NCBI RefSeq assembly: GCF_022664465.1
Contig: NZ_JAKREV010000002.1
Span: 765,702-829,701 of the forward strand
Reading direction: 5' to 3'
Origin: Sphingomonas hankookensis
GTDB taxonomy: Bacteria; Pseudomonadota; Alphaproteobacteria; Sphingomonadales; Sphingomonadaceae
DNA: 64,000 nucleotides
Shown: positions 11,417 to 19,423 of the stretch, piece by piece
Numbering within the stretch: position 1 is the first letter of the stretch
How the letters are laid out: each line of letters starts with the position of its first letter
Position numbers and translations under genes: made by a program
The notes under the pieces: generated by a model
Told to the model about the DNA's origin: nothing
Seen by the model: the letters and a program-made list of their open reading frames with translations, nothing else
Database searches by the model: none

Positions 11417-11707
11417 CTACTCGGCCCCGTCGTCCTTCGCCTCGTCCGCCGGCACCTCATCACCCTCGGCCGCCGTCTGGAAATACGCTTCCACCGGCCC
11501 CGACAGCTTGATCGTCAGCGGCTGGCCCTTGCGGTCGACCTTCTTGCCGAGGCCGACGCGGATCCAGCCTTCGGACATCGAATATTCCTCGACATCGGTG
11601 CGCTCGGCACCCTTGAAGCGGATGCCGATGCCGCGCTCCAGCGTCGGCTGGTCGAAATGCGGGCTGCGCGGATTGATCGACAGGCGATCGGGGGGCGTAT
11701 CAGTCAT
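11417..11707 (-). CDS. DUF3297-like small protein
   Basis: This 96-residue soluble protein of unknown function matches, as I recall the family, DUF3297: it starts MTDTPPDRLSINPRSPHFDQ and contains RGIGIRFKGAERTDVEEYSMSEGWIRV. I chose ATG at 11707; the longer frame upstream adds an arginine-rich stretch without family character. The C-terminus is acidic (DEVPADEAKDDGAE). It converges on trhO across a family B repeat. Confidence 0.8.
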   Translation of the reverse strand: MTDTPPDRLSINPRSPHFDQPTLERGIGIRFKGAERTDVEEYSMSEGWIRVGLGKKVDRKGQPLTIKLSGPVEAYFQTAAEGDEVPADEAKDDGAE

Positions 11708-11877
11708 GGGCGCGGCCCATGCCGCAAAACGCCGCACCCGCCAAGTGGAAAGGGCGGAGGACATGCTCCCCCGCGCGTTAGCCGTGCGGTGCCGGCCCGC
11801 TCCCCCACCCGGCCACCCACAGCGTATCCTGACTGGGTGGCCGGGTGGGCGAGCGGGCCGGCACCGTCTTTCAACGA

Positions 11878-12309
11878 TCAGTTACATACGCGGACGCGGA
11901 CGTTCTGATCGTAATAGGGATCGTAGCGCCGCTCGATCCAGCACCGCTGGTAGTTGTTGTAGCGATGGGCGTAATAGCCGTCGTTCGGATAAAAGCCGCG
12001 CTGGCGATAGAAGCGGTCGTCGTAATTATAGGCAAAGCCCCGATCGCGATAATAGCGATCGCGGAAGCGGCGGTCGTTCGCGCTCGATGCCAGTGCCGCG
12101 CCGATGGCGAGGCCGGCGATCCCGGCGACGACGGCGGTGCCGCCATTGCCGCGGTTGCGGTTCCAGCCGCGGTCCCAGCCCCGGTCGTACCCACGGTCCC
12201 AGCCCCGGTCATAGCCGCGACGCCATTGCGCGTCGGCGGGGGCGGCGGCGGTCAGCGCGGTGGCGGCCAGCGAAAGCCCCAGGGCCGCCTTGGTCAGCAA
12301 GGTGTTCAT
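11878..12309 (-). CDS. Secreted Arg/Tyr/Trp-rich repeat protein
   Basis: This 143-residue protein starts at ATG 12309, which has GAGGAG 6 bases upstream; a longer frame lacks support. A signal peptide (about 1-27, ending ADAQ) is followed by RGYDRGWDRGYDRGWDRGW repeats. Next comes a short hydrophobic segment (TAVVAGIAGLAIGAALA) and a Tyr/Arg-rich tail ending RCWIERRYDPYYDQNVRVRVCN, whose two cysteines could form a disulphide. Such proteins are common in sphingomonads; the function is unknown, with an envelope location likely. It is divergent from the EVE-domain gene. Confidence 0.8.
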   Translation of the reverse strand: MNTLLTKAALGLSLAATALTAAAPADAQWRRGYDRGWDRGYDRGWDRGWNRNRGNGGTAVVAGIAGLAIGAALASSANDRRFRDRYYRDRGFAYNYDDRFYRQRGFYPNDGYYAHRYNNYQRCWIERRYDPYYDQNVRVRVCN

Positions 12310-12462
12310 GCCAATCTCCTCGACATACATGGGGGCTAACGCGCCCCCAAAGTCCCGTCTTGTCACGTCGACGCATCTGCGCCGATGATCGATTCGGTAG
12401 CAGCAAGCGACTGAACGCACGCGGAACCGGGTATTCACCGGCCGTTTATGAAGAGGTTAACC

Positions 12463-12864
12463 ATGGCGCACTGGCTGTTGAAGTCCGAACCCGACAGCTA
12501 TGGCTGGGACGATCTGGTCCGGGATGGCGGGACCGAATGGGACGGGGTGCGCAACCATGCCGCCGCGAAGCATCTGCGCGCGATGGCGGTCGGCGACCGG
12601 GCGTTGTTCTACCATTCGGGCAAGGACAAGGCCGCGGTCGGCGTCGCGCGGATCGCCCGGACGGCGCAGGCGGACGGCGACGAAGGCTGGGTGTCGGTAC
12701 GGGTCGAGCCCGACCATCCCCTGCCCCGCCCGGTCACGCTGACGGCGATGAAGGCGGAAGGGGCGCTGAACGACATGGCGATGCTGCGCCAGTCGCGGCT
12801 GTCGGTATCGCCGGTCAGCGATGCGGAATGGGCGGTGGTAATGGGGTTGGCCGCCCCCCAATGA
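12463..12864 (+). CDS. EVE-domain protein (PUA-like)
   Basis: This 133-residue protein consists of one EVE domain: AHWLLKSEPDSYGWDDLV, WDGVRNHAAAKHLRAMAVGDRALFYHSG and PVTLTAMKAE are the characteristic blocks. EVE domains are PUA-like folds thought to bind modified bases in nucleic acids. I chose ATG at 12463 with AAGAGG 6 bases upstream; ATG at 12448 would add five residues. A family A repeat follows the stop directly. Confidence 0.92.
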   Translation: MAHWLLKSEPDSYGWDDLVRDGGTEWDGVRNHAAAKHLRAMAVGDRALFYHSGKDKAAVGVARIARTAQADGDEGWVSVRVEPDHPLPRPVTLTAMKAEGALNDMAMLRQSRLSVSPVSDAEWAVVMGLAAPQ

Positions 12865-12872
12865 ATCCGTTG

Positions 12873-12979
12873 GGTTCGAGCAGCTTCGAGCTTGTCGAGA
12901 AGCGTCCGTCGAGAACGGGCTGCCCCAAACGGGACGTTCTCGACTATCGCTTCTCGACAAGCTCGAAGCTGCTCGAACC
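12873..12979. repeat. Palindromic intergenic repeat, family A, copy 2
   Basis: The outer arms are a perfect inverted repeat: GGTTCGAGCAGCTTCGAGCT at the left is mirrored by AGCTCGAAGCTGCTCGAACC at the right, and the match continues inward through TTGTCGAGAAGCG. The centre differs from copy 1 at 3195. It begins 9 bases after the EVE-domain gene stop. Confidence 0.9.
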
Positions 12980-13008
12980 AAACGGTTAGGGGTTGAGCCC
13001 CACCCCCA

Positions 13009-13126
13009 ACCGTTCGTACCGAGTTGAGATTGAGCGAAGTCGAAGGCCCGTATCGAAGCACCAGTCACAACCGGTCCTTCGGTACGCCACTGCGACTCGC
13101 TCAGCGGCTACTCAGGACGAACGGAT
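13009..13126. repeat. Palindromic intergenic repeat, family C
   Basis: The left end reads CCGTTCGTACCGAGTTGAG and the right end ACTCAGGACGAACGG, with inner arms GAGCGAAGTCGAAGG and CCTTCGGTACG in loose inverted order. It lies back to back with the family A unit and just after the stop of the ExuT-like gene (minus strand). Confidence 0.7.
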
Positions 13127-13134
13127 GGGACTCG

Positions 13135-14418
13135 TCACGCCCCCTCCACCCGCGCCAACCGCGGCGACAACACATGCACCAGCGCCAGCGCCACGAAATA
13201 CGCCGACCCGGCGACGAAGAACAACGGCGCATAGCTGCCGATGCCGTCCAGCACGTACCCGGCATACTTCGCCATCAACATGCCCCCGACCGCGCCGACC
13301 GTGCCGCCGATGCCGACGACCGACCCGACCGCCGCCCGCGGAAACAGGTCCGACGGCAGCGTATAAAGGTTCGCCGAGAACGCCTGATGCGCCGCGGTCG
13401 CGATGCCGATCACCAGCACGGCGACCCACAGATTGTCGATCGACTGGGCGAAGAACACCGGCAGCACCGCGATGGCGCAGACCAGCATCGTCGCCTTGCG
13501 CGCGAAATTGACGCTGCGCCCGCCCGCGATCAGCCGCGACGACATCCACCCGCCCGCGACGCTGCCCAGATCGGACAACAGATAGATCGCGACCAGCGGC
13601 GGCCCGAAGCTCAACAGGTCGAGGTCGTAGCGATCGCCCAGATAGCCCGGCAGCCAGAACAGGAAGAACCACCAGATCGGATCGATGCAGAATTTGCCGA
13701 GCGCATAGGCCCAGGTCTCGCGCTTGGTGATCAGCCGCCGCCACGGCAGCGCCTGCACCGGGTCGGCCGGGTCCTGTTCGATCCACGCCAGTTCGCCCGA
13801 CGACAGCTTCCGGTGCTCGCGCGGCGATCGGTAGAAGACGAGCCACGCGACCAGCCATACCAGGCTGACCACCCCGGTCACCACGAACGCCATGCGCCAG
13901 CCATAGGCGACGGTCAGCAGCGGCACGGCCAGCGGCGTGATGATCGCGCCGACATTGGCCCCGGCGTTGAACACGCCGATCGCAAACGCCCGTTCCTTGG
14001 CCGGAAACCATTCGGTCACCGCCTTGATCCCCGCCGGGAAATTCCCTGCCTCGCCGATGCCGAGGCCGAACCGCGCCATCGCGAACTGCGTCACGCTATA
14101 CGCGCCGCCATGGGCGATATGCGCGACCTGCCAGATGACGAACGCGACGGCATAGCCCATGCGCGCGCCGATCACGTCGACGATGCGTCCAAAGCCGATG
14201 TAACCGATCGCATACGCCATTTGGAAAAAGAAGATGACGTTGGCGAAGTCGGTTTCGGTCCAGCCAAGGTCTTGGGAAAGCGTGGGTTTCAGCACGCCGA
14301 TCATCTGCCGGTCGACGTAATTAATGACCGTTGCCATGAACAACAGCCCCACAATGCCCCAGCGATACCGCCCGGCGCGGTGTACCGCGCGTTCGATGCC
14401 GTCCGCTTGTCCCGCCAT
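13135..14418 (-). CDS. MFS transporter, ExuT/hexuronate (ACS) family
   Basis: This 427-residue inner-membrane symporter has about 12 hydrophobic segments. It has the anion:cation symporter hallmarks VINYVDRQMIGVLKPTL in helix 1 and RFGLGIGEAGNFPAGIKAVTEWFP in the helix 4-5 region, as in hexuronate transporters ExuT and GarP-like relatives. ATG 14418 is supported by GGAGG 6 bases upstream. Given the neighbouring pectate lyase and LacI regulator, uptake of galacturonate or unsaturated oligogalacturonide products is the likely role, by context. Family C and A repeats follow the stop. Confidence 0.88.
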   Translation of the reverse strand: MAGQADGIERAVHRAGRYRWGIVGLLFMATVINYVDRQMIGVLKPTLSQDLGWTETDFANVIFFFQMAYAIGYIGFGRIVDVIGARMGYAVAFVIWQVAHIAHGGAYSVTQFAMARFGLGIGEAGNFPAGIKAVTEWFPAKERAFAIGVFNAGANVGAIITPLAVPLLTVAYGWRMAFVVTGVVSLVWLVAWLVFYRSPREHRKLSSGELAWIEQDPADPVQALPWRRLITKRETWAYALGKFCIDPIWWFFLFWLPGYLGDRYDLDLLSFGPPLVAIYLLSDLGSVAGGWMSSRLIAGGRSVNFARKATMLVCAIAVLPVFFAQSIDNLWVAVLVIGIATAAHQAFSANLYTLPSDLFPRAAVGSVVGIGGTVGAVGGMLMAKYAGYVLDGIGSYAPLFFVAGSAYFVALALVHVLSPRLARVEGA

Positions 14419-14556
14419 TCACGCCTCCACTTGCATCCTCTGTGGATCGACCATTCTTGCCGGGCCGATTCCGCGTTGTTTTCAGTGCCACCCATGCCGC
14501 GGCATGTTTTTTCGAGCGGGTGACGGAAGTATCCTTACCCTTAAGCAACTGCGATC

Positions 14557-14649
14557 CGTGCCCCCGCGCAGGCGGGGGCCCAGGGCCCAGCAGTTCAGGC
14601 GTAGTTTATCATCAACCCTGGCCTCCCGCCTGCGCGGGGGTACCAACGG
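14557..14649. repeat. Palindromic repeat, family D, overlapping the hydratase 3' end
   Basis: CCGTGCCCCCGCGCAGGCGG at the left is mirrored by CCGCCTGCGCGGGGGTACC at the right, around an AT-richer core at about 14596-14615. The right arm lies inside the hydratase reading frame and supplies its last residues and stop. Confidence 0.8.
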
Positions 14650-15439
14650 TCGGCGTGGAACCGCCCGCCGCCACGATCCCGCAAGCTACCCGCATCGCAT
14701 CGAAATCCGCCTCGAACCGCTGCCCCGGCGCAACCTGGTGTACGCCGGTCACCGCCCCCGACGAAACCCATGTCCCCGGCGCCAGCACGATGCCGCGCGC
14801 GGCAAGGCAGTCGACCAGAAACGCCACCGCGCCGATCGGCCCGTCGAGCATCGTCCGCGCCGACGCCTGCCCGACGACCACGCCGTCGATCCGCGATTCC
14901 ACCGGCCAGTCGATGAACGACAGGTCGCGCCAACCGGGCACTTCCGCGCCGATCAACAGCCCGAAATTGTTACCGTAATCGCTGATCGTGACCAGCGGCC
15001 CGTCGACGTTGATCCCGGCATAGGGCGAACTGGCGATCTCGATCCCGACATGCACCGCATCGACCAGTTCCAGTGCCTTGCCCAGCGACAGGCCGGTCCG
15101 CCCCGGCGCGGGGCTGCGGCCGATCCGCACGCAATATTCGGCTTCGGCGGCGGCAAAGCCATCGGCGATCACGCCCATGTCCTGCACCTCGCCGCCGACG
15201 ACCTGATCGGCGAAGATCGGCCCGGCCAGCCGGTTGGCGCCCAATTGTCCGTCGAGCGGTGCGTTGATCCGTCCGACCTTCCACCCGACCACCTGTCGGC
15301 CGTCGAGCGCGATCGCCCGGTCCTGAATGGCATAGGCCTCGGCCAGCGTCGTCGGCGCGTCGCCGGGATAGGGCGACAACCCCGCCGCCTGCCGCCGCGC
15401 GGTGACGAACGCCTGCGCGATACGATCGCGATTACCCAT
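14612..15439 (-). CDS. 2-keto-4-pentenoate hydratase / FAH-superfamily enzyme
   Basis: This 275-residue protein belongs to the MhpD/HpcG-like branch of the fumarylacetoacetase superfamily: VVGWKVGRINAPLDGQLGANRLAGPIF, AAEAEYCVRIGRSP (metal-binding acidic residues) and VDAVHVGIEIASSPY. Such enzymes hydrate or process 2-keto-enols. In this locus it may act on a uronate-derived ketoacid, which is inference. ATG 15439 has GGAGAGG upstream. The last residues (about GTPAQAGGQG) are encoded by an intergenic repeat, so the native C-terminus has been replaced or extended. It is divergent from the LacI gene. Confidence 0.82.
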   Translation of the reverse strand: MGNRDRIAQAFVTARRQAAGLSPYPGDAPTTLAEAYAIQDRAIALDGRQVVGWKVGRINAPLDGQLGANRLAGPIFADQVVGGEVQDMGVIADGFAAAEAEYCVRIGRSPAPGRTGLSLGKALELVDAVHVGIEIASSPYAGINVDGPLVTISDYGNNFGLLIGAEVPGWRDLSFIDWPVESRIDGVVVGQASARTMLDGPIGAVAFLVDCLAARGIVLAPGTWVSSGAVTGVHQVAPGQRFEADFDAMRVACGIVAAGGSTPTVGTPAQAGGQG

Positions 15440-15475
15440 GCCCCAGCCTCTCCAACCTTGTTCTTATTCGGTAAC

Positions 15476-15490
15476 GGAAACCGGTGTCAC
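15476..15490. promoter_or_regulatory. Putative LacI-family operator 1
   Basis: GGAAACCGGTGTCAC, which on the minus strand reads GTGACACCGGTTTCC, lies between the divergent hydratase and LacI genes. It is near-palindromic around a central CCGG, in the style of LacI-family operators, and shares TGACACCGGTTTC exactly with the site at 20858. Confidence 0.6.
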
Positions 15491-15557
15491 GTACAAGTCG
15501 TCTAAATCGTCATGGGGGACATTGGCGGATCGTATCGGCCAAGCTATCGCTGGTTCC

Positions 15558-16586
15558 ATGAAGAAAACGGGCCAGCCGACGATCAACGACGTCGCGCGAC
15601 TTTCCGGCGTGTCCAAAAAGACGGTCAGCCGCGTCATCAACCAGTCGCCGCTGCTCAATCAGGAGACGCGCGAAAAGGTTCAGGCGGTCATCGCCGAGCT
15701 GGGATACATCCCCAATCCACAGGCGCGCGCGCTGGCACTGCGCCGCAACTTCCTCATCGCGCTGATCCACGATAATCCCAATGCGCAGATGGTGTTGCGC
15801 GTGCAGCAGGGATTGCTGGAGGTGTTGCGCGACACCGAATTCGAACTGCTGGTCCATCCGGTCGATCGCGGCGCGCCCGACATGCGCGATGAAATCCGCC
15901 GCTTCCTCGAACGCCAGCGGCCGTACGGCGTGATGCTGCTGCCGCCGATTTCGGAAAACGACGCGCTGGCCGCGCTCTGCGAACAGATCGGCTGCCGCTA
16001 TGTCCGCATGGGATCGGCGGCGTTCGATGATCCGGCGCACATGGTGTCGTCGAACGACCGCGAAGCGGTGCGCGGCGCGATCGAGCATCTGCTCGCCGCC
16101 GGCCATCGCCGCATCTGCATGATCGCCGGCCCGCACGGCTTCCGCTCGGCGTTCGAACGGCAACAGGGTTATGAGGAGGCGATGGAGGCCGCCGGGCTCG
16201 GTGTGCAACGCACCTGGATCGCGCAGGGCGATTACCGTTTCGAATCGGGGATGCGCGCCGCCGAACGGCTGCTCGACCTGTCGCCGCGCCCGACCGCGAT
16301 CTTTTCCTCGAACGACGAAATGGCGGCCGGCGCGCTGCATATCGCGCGCCAGCGCGGGCTCGACGTGCCCGAGGATTTGTCGATCGTCGGCTTCGACGAC
16401 ACCTCGATCGCCTCGCATCTCTGGCCACCACTCACCACCGTCCGCTGGCCGATCGCCACCATGGCGCGCGCCGCCGCGCTGAAGCTGATCGGTGAGGAGG
16501 AGGACGACGATGCCGAACCGGCCGAACCGACGATGTTCGTCTCGACCCTGATCCGCCGCGCCTCGGTCGGCAAACCGCAGCCCTGA
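15558..16586 (+). CDS. LacI-family transcriptional regulator
   Basis: This 342-residue repressor has the N-terminal LacI helix-turn-helix (TINDVARLSGVSKKTVSRVI, then YIPNPQARALALRR hinge) and a periplasmic-binding-like effector domain (FSSNDEMAAGALHIARQRGLDVPEDLSIVGFDDT). I chose ATG 15558 as the family-typical start 7 residues before TINDVA. TTG at 15522, preceded by GGGGGAC, is a real alternative. It sits between the uronate transporter/hydratase pair and the esterase, and an operator-like site lies about 70 bases upstream, so it probably regulates the pectin locus and itself. Confidence 0.9.
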   Translation: MKKTGQPTINDVARLSGVSKKTVSRVINQSPLLNQETREKVQAVIAELGYIPNPQARALALRRNFLIALIHDNPNAQMVLRVQQGLLEVLRDTEFELLVHPVDRGAPDMRDEIRRFLERQRPYGVMLLPPISENDALAALCEQIGCRYVRMGSAAFDDPAHMVSSNDREAVRGAIEHLLAAGHRRICMIAGPHGFRSAFERQQGYEEAMEAAGLGVQRTWIAQGDYRFESGMRAAERLLDLSPRPTAIFSSNDEMAAGALHIARQRGLDVPEDLSIVGFDDTSIASHLWPPLTTVRWPIATMARAAALKLIGEEEDDDAEPAEPTMFVSTLIRRASVGKPQP

Positions 16587-16645
16587 CTTGCCACGGCAGA
16601 TGACACCGATTACCCTTCATCCAAACGATCGGCCGTAATCCGTCG

Positions 16646-16671
16646 CCCCAGCGCAGGCTGGGGCCTTTTTT
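16646..16671 (+). terminator. Rho-independent terminator after the LacI gene (short family B unit)
   Basis: A perfect 7-bp stem, CCCCAGC against GCTGGGG with a four-base loop, is followed by CC and six T residues. It uses the same half-hairpin as the family B repeats at 10262, 11327 and 44226, but here it carries a T-run. Confidence 0.8.
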
Positions 16672-16731
16672 CACGGGAGCGCGGCCCGACGCCACCGCCG
16701 GCAACGACCGGTTCCGGAAGGGAGAGGACCC

Positions 16732-18264
16732 ATGACCCCGTCGATCGCCCGGCGCGACCTGATCGCCGGCGCCGCCGCACTGGCGATGATCCGTCCTGCC
16801 CGTGCCGCGGCCGGCGATCCCGTGGTCACCGCCCCCGGCGGCCGCTGGCAGGGCACGACCGAAGCTGGCGTCCACGTCTTTCGCGGCATCCGCTACGGCA
16901 TCGACCCGACGACCCAGCGTTTTCAACCGGTTGGCGCCCCCACGCCGGTCCGCGACGTACAGCGCGCCACCGCCTTCGCCCTGTCCTGCCCGCAGCGTGC
17001 CAACATCGGCGACCAGCGCGAGGATTGCCTGTTCCTCAACGTCTGGACCCCCGATGCCCGCGTGGGCGCGAAACGACCGGTGATGGTCTATTTCCACGGC
17101 GGCGCGTACATGAACGGCACGGTCGTCGATCCGCTGGTCTACGGCCACCGCCTCGCCGCCGATGGTGACGTCGTGGTGGTGACGGTGAACCACCGGCTGA
17201 ACGTCCTCGGCTATCTCTACCTCGCCCGGCTCGACCCGCGCTTTCCCGACAGCGGCAATGTTGGACAACGCGATCAACTGCTCGCGCTGGCATGGGTCCG
17301 CGACAACATCGCCAACTTCGGCGGCGATCCCGGCCGGGTGATGCTGTTCGGCCAGTCGGGCGGCGGGGCCAAGATCGCTACCCTGATGGCGATGCCCGCG
17401 GCCAAGGGTCTGTTCCACGCCGCCGCGACCATGAGCGGGCAACAGGTCACCGCGTCGGGGCCCCTGAACGCCACCCGCCGCGCCGAGGCATTCCTCGCCC
17501 GCCTGAAAGCCACCCCGGCCGACGCCGCGACGCTGCCCGTCGCCCGCCTGATCGACGCGCTGTCCGCCGAGGACCCGATCCTGGGTGGCGGGGTCTATAT
17601 GGGGCCGGTGCTCGACATGCGTTCGCTGGAGCGCCACCCCTTCTGGCCCGACGCGCATTCGCTGGGCCGCGCCATCCCGCTGATTCTGGGCAATACCCGC
17701 GAGGAAACCCGCGCCTTCATCGCGCCGCAGGCCGGGCTCGACTGGAGCAATCTGGCCGCACGGATCGCCCCGCAACTGCGCGTCGACGCCCCGCCCGACT
17801 GGGTCGTCGCGCAGTATCGCGGTCATTTCCCGACGATGACCCCGACCGACATCCTCTACCGCGCGACCACCGCCGGGCGCAGCTGGCCGGGACAGGTGAT
17901 CGAGGCGGAGGCCCGGGCCGCCGCCGGGGCGCCGGCCTGGGTCTATCAGCTCGACTACAGCTCCCCGCTCCGCCCCGGCGGCGGTGCGGCACATACCGAC
18001 GACATTCCGCTGGTGTTCGGCACGCTCGATGCCCCCGGATCGATGAGCGGCACCGGTCCCGCCGCCCGCGCCCTGTCGCAGCGGATGATGGCGGCGTTCG
18101 TATCGCTCGCCCGCCACGGCCATCCCGGCCGCGACTGGCCGCGCCACGCGCTGCCCGGCCGCGCGACGATGGTGTTCGACACGACCAGCCGGGTGGTCGA
18201 CGACCCCCGCCGCTGGGAACGCGAACTGTTTGCCCGGTTTCCGTATATCCAGCCGGGGACGTGA
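16732..18264 (+). CDS. Type B carboxylesterase, exported
   Basis: This 510-residue alpha/beta hydrolase is of the COesterase family. The start carries a twin-arginine-like signal (ARRDLIAGAAALAMIRPARAAA). HGG at 122-124 is the oxyanion loop, the nucleophile elbow is FGQSGGG with Ser209 (GQSGG rather than the usual GESAG), and AAHTDDIPLVFGT supplies the likely catalytic His. GGGAGAGGA precedes the ATG. In a pectin locus it may remove methyl, acetyl or feruloyl esters from pectin, but that is inference from neighbours. It lies between the LacI terminator and the convergent ThuA-cupin gene. Confidence 0.88.
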   Translation: MTPSIARRDLIAGAAALAMIRPARAAAGDPVVTAPGGRWQGTTEAGVHVFRGIRYGIDPTTQRFQPVGAPTPVRDVQRATAFALSCPQRANIGDQREDCLFLNVWTPDARVGAKRPVMVYFHGGAYMNGTVVDPLVYGHRLAADGDVVVVTVNHRLNVLGYLYLARLDPRFPDSGNVGQRDQLLALAWVRDNIANFGGDPGRVMLFGQSGGGAKIATLMAMPAAKGLFHAAATMSGQQVTASGPLNATRRAEAFLARLKATPADAATLPVARLIDALSAEDPILGGGVYMGPVLDMRSLERHPFWPDAHSLGRAIPLILGNTREETRAFIAPQAGLDWSNLAARIAPQLRVDAPPDWVVAQYRGHFPTMTPTDILYRATTAGRSWPGQVIEAEARAAAGAPAWVYQLDYSSPLRPGGGAAHTDDIPLVFGTLDAPGSMSGTGPAARALSQRMMAAFVSLARHGHPGRDWPRHALPGRATMVFDTTSRVVDDPRRWERELFARFPYIQPGT

Positions 18265-18288
18265 GCCTGCGAAACGGCCACCTTCTTC

Positions 18289-18317
18289 CGTCAGCCCGGG
18301 TCAAGCGCGGGGTGACG
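18289..18317. repeat. Half-unit of family E repeat
   Basis: CGTCAGCCCGGGTCAAGCGC followed by GGGGTGACG is a compact palindrome resembling the inner arms of the full unit at 58616. It lies between the convergent esterase and ThuA-cupin stops. Confidence 0.6.
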
Positions 18318-18334
18318 ATCAGGACATCGCCCCC

Positions 18335-19423
18335 TCAGCGCACCGGTACCGCCAGCGGATAGCTGATCGTCAACGCCAGCGGCTTGACCCCACGCTGCGC
18401 GATCCCGACTTCAGCCCCGGCATAGAGGTAGACGGTCATTCCCGCGCCCACCCGCCGGGTCGTGCCGTCGCTGGTCACCTCACCCTCGCCCGACACGACC
18501 TGATACACCTCGTCATGGTCGATGCGGTGGACGCCGATCGCCGCGCCCCTGTCGAGCGTGCGGCGGCGGAACTCCATCGTACGTCCGGGTACGCGGTCGG
18601 TGATGCGCCATGCGGTGCTCATGCCGAGGTTCCCATGCGGTGGCGCTTCGCGGACGCGGGTGGCGGCTTCGTCGATCACGACCATCGCCGGCGCCTTGGC
18701 CCGGCCCGCCGCCCAGTCGAGCGCCCCGCCGACATGAGACAGGACGCGCGGATCGGCCCAATTCTCTTTGGCGTGGCCCAGCCCGGTATAGAAAACCCGC
18801 CCCTTGCCGACCCGATGCGCCCAGGCGAGCGGCTTCGGGTTCACGTCACTCGCCCCGATCGATTGCGGATCGAAGGTGAGCAACTGGTCGAGATCGGTCG
18901 ACAGGTCGCGAAAGCCGTACCATTCGTCGGCAATGCGAAACCGTTCGGGCAACCCGTTGACCGCCGGGTGGCGGTGCTGGGTCCGGGTGACTTCGGCTTC
19001 GGGGGTTCCCGGCGGGTGCTGGGCGAAGCGGCCGCCGATCATCCGTGCATACCACGGCCAGCTATAGTGCGAATCGGCGGCGGCATGGATCGCCACCATC
19101 CCGCCGCCGCCCTCGACATAGCGTTGCAGCACGTCCCGCCGCGGCCCGACGAACCATTCGCTCTCCGTCTTCTTCGGATCGGTCGTCGTCGACACCAGCA
19201 CGATCGCCGCATAGTCGAGCGGCGCATCGAACACCGCCGGATCGTCGCTCGCCACCGGCTCCATGCCGCGTTCGCGCGCCAAACTGGTCAGCGCTACGAC
19301 GGCGGCGGGAATCGAATCATGCACGAACCCGGTCGCGCGGTGGAACAGCAGCACGCGCGGCGCGGCCAGCGCCGAGGTCGCGCACAGCAGCGCCGCCGCG
19401 ACCGTCAGCAATCGACCGATCAC
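18335..19423 (-). CDS. ThuA-like domain fused to a cupin domain, exported
   Basis: This 362-residue protein starts at GTG 19423, whose GTGA overlaps the pectate lyase stop, so the two are translationally coupled. A signal peptide (1-21) precedes a ThuA-like domain (RVLLFHRATGFVHDSI, VEGGGGMVAIHAAADSHYSWPWYARMIGGRF, GKGRVFYTGLGHAKENW). The C-terminal 95 residues form a cupin (HRIDHDEVYQVVSGEGEVTSDG, ending LALTISYPLAVPVR). ThuA relatives occur in sugar-utilisation clusters and some are disaccharide-modifying; cupins often bind sugars or uronates. A role in periplasmic handling of pectin oligomers is inferred from context only. The fusion is unusual in my experience. Confidence 0.82.
   Translation of the reverse strand: MIGRLLTVAAALLCATSALAAPRVLLFHRATGFVHDSIPAAVVALTSLARERGMEPVASDDPAVFDAPLDYAAIVLVSTTTDPKKTESEWFVGPRRDVLQRYVEGGGGMVAIHAAADSHYSWPWYARMIGGRFAQHPPGTPEAEVTRTQHRHPAVNGLPERFRIADEWYGFRDLSTDLDQLLTFDPQSIGASDVNPKPLAWAHRVGKGRVFYTGLGHAKENWADPRVLSHVGGALDWAAGRAKAPAMVVIDEAATRVREAPPHGNLGMSTAWRITDRVPGRTMEFRRRTLDRGAAIGVHRIDHDEVYQVVSGEGEVTSDGTTRRVGAGMTVYLYAGAEVGIAQRGVKPLALTISYPLAVPVR

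Noticed and set aside
16701..16716. GACCGGTTCC as a third LacI operator before the esterase gene
   Set aside because: It matches the shared 13-mer in only about nine positions and lies against the ribosome site, so it is not convincing.
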